A stretch of DNA of 6,157 bases. It comes from Elusimicrobiota bacterium (GTDB lineage: Bacteria; Elusimicrobiota; Elusimicrobia; 2-02-FULL-39-32). Below, one piece after another: positions 4,835 through 6,157 of the stretch. The stretch is taken from NCBI GenBank assembly GCA_023249715.1, contig JAHFCA010000094.1:1-6157 (forward strand). Direction: 5' to 3'. Under the pieces are notes generated by a model. It was not told the DNA's origin, did no database searches, and worked only from the letters and a program-made list of their open reading frames with translations. Made by a program: the position numbers and the translations under genes. The first letter of the stretch is position 1; each line of letters begins with the position of its first letter.

Positions 4835-6157
4835 ATGAGAAAACAAAAATTACATCTAACATTTGGAACAAGGCTAACGTCATTCTTGATGACGTTGGTC
4901 TTTTTTTATGGTCAGGTCGCCTACCCCGCGATAGAGCCAGCTTCTAAGTTCTGGCAAGAAAGAAAAGCCGCGGCGCAAAAGCTGGCAAACGAAGAGAATG
5001 AAGAAGAGCAAAAGAAAGAGACTCTCCCCTCTAAAGTAGCAGCGCCTAAAGAAGAAGAGGCTATATTCTCTCAACTTCCAGCGGTAGACCTCAATATCTT
5101 AAATAACTCCATCCCCAAGGTAGAACCATTTGGTTCTAGCGTTGGGGATTATACCCTTGGCGCTCCGGATAAAAAACCATTTTTAGTTTCTTCCAATAGT
5201 GTTAAATCGCTTCCTTCATGGTTTAAATCTATCTCATTAAGATACGCCAATTTAAATGAACTCTATTTGCCTAATGACTGGAAACCAAGTGACCCGATGG
5301 TCATACACATCCAAGATGCCCATGAAAACTACGAAGCTCAGAAGAATATCTCTAGACTTATAGAATCTTTATCAAAAGGAGAGGAAAAACAGCTGGCGCG
5401 GAGAGCCCCTGCCAGCATCTCATCAGACTCTCCTTCCCCTTCTACTGCTTCTAACCCGCCCTTTGTTCTGGTGGGACTAGAAGGAGCTAGAGGGGGTTTC
5501 GGTTTTGAACCCTATAGAACATTCCCAGATAAAGGGATCGCAAAAGAGGTTGCGGAGTACCTTTTAAAAGAATCATTTATCAGTGGACCAGAGTATGTGG
5601 GGATGACTCTGGGACTAGAGAACTCTAATCCAGAAGAACAGCCCAACCCTCCTATCCTCTTCTGGGGAATTGAAGATGAGAAACTCTACTTAGACCATGT
5701 ACAAGCATTTAAAGATTCTATCCCTAAAGAGAAAGAGGCTAAATCGATCCTAGAAAGATTAAATAATTCTTTAGTAGGTATGAAAGCAGAGATATTGAAC
5801 AGAGAGTTAAAAGAGCTCGATAGAACTATACTCCAACATAAGAAAGGGACACTTCCCTTAAGTCCATATCTGAAAGCGCTCACACAAAAGGGAATTCCAT
5901 CCAATTTAGGGATGGTTCATCTCTTTATGAACGCCCTATCTTTAGAAGAATCCCTTAATTATGACAGAGTGGAAAAAGAGAGGAGGGAACTCACCAACAC
6001 TCTGGCAAAGCTCCTTCCTAAAGAAGAGCTTAAAAACCTAGTATCCGCGAGTCTCTCTTACAGGATAGGGAATATCAATTATGGGACATTTTATAGTTAC
6101 CTTAAAGACCTGTGTAAAGCGTATAAGGTAGACCTTACCTATTGGAAAGAGATGGAT
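4835..6157 (+). CDS. Exported TraB/ChaN/Tiki-like paralogue under riboswitch control, 3' end beyond window
   Basis: The frame is open for 441 codons to the window edge. Residues 1-30 form an export signal (M-R-K-Q-K, then a hydrophobic core T-S-F-L-M-T-L-V-F-F). F-W-Q-E-R-K-A-A-A-Q at 39-48 corresponds to L-W-E-E-R-R-A-A-A-K in the gene at 1705, and an acidic stretch follows at 52-76. Then come V-I-H-I-Q-D-A-H-E-N-Y-E-A-Q at 156-169, V-G-L-E-G-A at 213-218, W-G-I-E-D at 277-281, L-E-E-S-L-N-Y-D-R-V-E-K-E-R at 370-383 and S-Y-R-I-G-N-I-N-Y at 408-416. The paralogue has all of these in the same order. The C-terminal R-D and G-x-x-H motifs would lie outside the window. A Ser/Pro-rich insert (about 180-209) separates the first two motifs and is absent from the other copy. 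An in-frame ATG at 4793 lies inside the riboswitch and is less likely. No Shine-Dalgarno is seen. The function is unknown; superfamily membership is inferred. Confidence 0.85.
   Translation, partial: MRKQKLHLTFGTRLTSFLMTLVFFYGQVAYPAIEPASKFWQERKAAAQKLANEENEEEQKKETLPSKVAAPKEEEAIFSQLPAVDLNILNNSIPKVEPFGSSVGDYTLGAPDKKPFLVSSNSVKSLPSWFKSISLRYANLNELYLPNDWKPSDPMVIHIQDAHENYEAQKNISRLIESLSKGEEKQLARRAPASISSDSPSPSTASNPPFVLVGLEGARGGFGFEPYRTFPDKGIAKEVAEYLLKESFISGPEYVGMTLGLENSNPEEQPNPPILFWGIEDEKLYLDHVQAFKDSIPKEKEAKSILERLNNSLVGMKAEILNRELKELDRTILQHKKGTLPLSPYLKALTQKGIPSNLGMVHLFMNALSLEESLNYDRVEKERRELTNTLAKLLPKEELKNLVSASLSYRIGNINYGTFYSYLKDLCKAYKVDLTYWKEMD

Noticed and set aside
4406..4836. Small proteins encoded in either strand of the tRNA-riboswitch spacer
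   Set aside because: The open frames overlap the tRNA half or the aptamer, have low-complexity T-rich composition, no ribosome binding site and no recognisable domain.
4880..5904. Short minus-strand frames opposite the right exported-protein gene
   Set aside because: They are antisense to a long frame with conserved motifs and resemble no protein family.
1..6157. Composite transposon, because two similar genes flank the interior in opposite orientation
   Set aside because: The flanking genes are diverged exported proteins, not transposases; no terminal inverted repeats or target duplications are visible and similarity is at protein level only.
1..6157. CRISPR array
   Set aside because: No regularly spaced identical repeats of suitable length occur; the repeats at 1729-1774 and 4571-4674 are short, imperfect and few.

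Overview
The window looks like bacterial chromosomal DNA, probably from an uncultivated PVC-related lineage such as Candidatus Omnitrophota. This taxonomic guess is an inference. It rests on two large exported proteins built around a Q-D-A-H-x-N-x-x-A-Q motif that I associate with that phylum, and no marker gene in the window confirms it. Promoter boxes resemble the bacterial housekeeping sigma consensus. Most genes lack a Shine-Dalgarno sequence, and several appear to be transcribed from at or very near their start codon.

Layout. (1) Positions 1-1705, minus strand: the N-terminal 568 codons of a secreted protein, cut by the window edge, with motifs resembling the TraB/ChaN/Tiki superfamily. 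(2) 1706-1836: an AT-rich upstream region with helically spaced T-tracts and a candidate promoter. (3) 1837-2478, minus: a complete vapBC-type toxin-antitoxin module (AbrB-like antitoxin, PIN toxin) with a clear promoter, a 40-bp palindromic operator and good ribosome binding sites. (4) 2510-3987, minus: a SnoaL/NTF2-like protein followed 26 bp later by an M23 (LytM-type) peptidoglycan endopeptidase. (5) 3988-4023: a 36-bp divergent promoter region. (6) 4024-4362, plus: a DUF309 protein. (7) 4391-4428, plus: the 5' half of a tRNA-Thr(GGU) gene with its own extended -10 promoter, ending exactly after the anticodon loop. (8) 4429-4743: gene-free, AT-rich DNA with hairpins and a direct repeat. 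(9) 4744-4830: a GEMM-I type cyclic-dinucleotide riboswitch with an A at the ligand-specificity position, directly upstream of (10) 4835-6157, plus: the N-terminal 441 codons of a second exported protein, clearly paralogous to the one at the left edge.

How it fits together. The two paralogues point outward and frame about 3 kb of unrelated small genes. Only the right-hand copy has a visible cyclic-dinucleotide riboswitch, so the two may be expressed under different conditions. The toxin-antitoxin module is self-contained. The most noteworthy points are the riboswitch, whose key base suggests 3',3'-cGAMP rather than c-di-GMP, the half tRNA, and the uncharacterised Tiki/ChaN-like protein pair.
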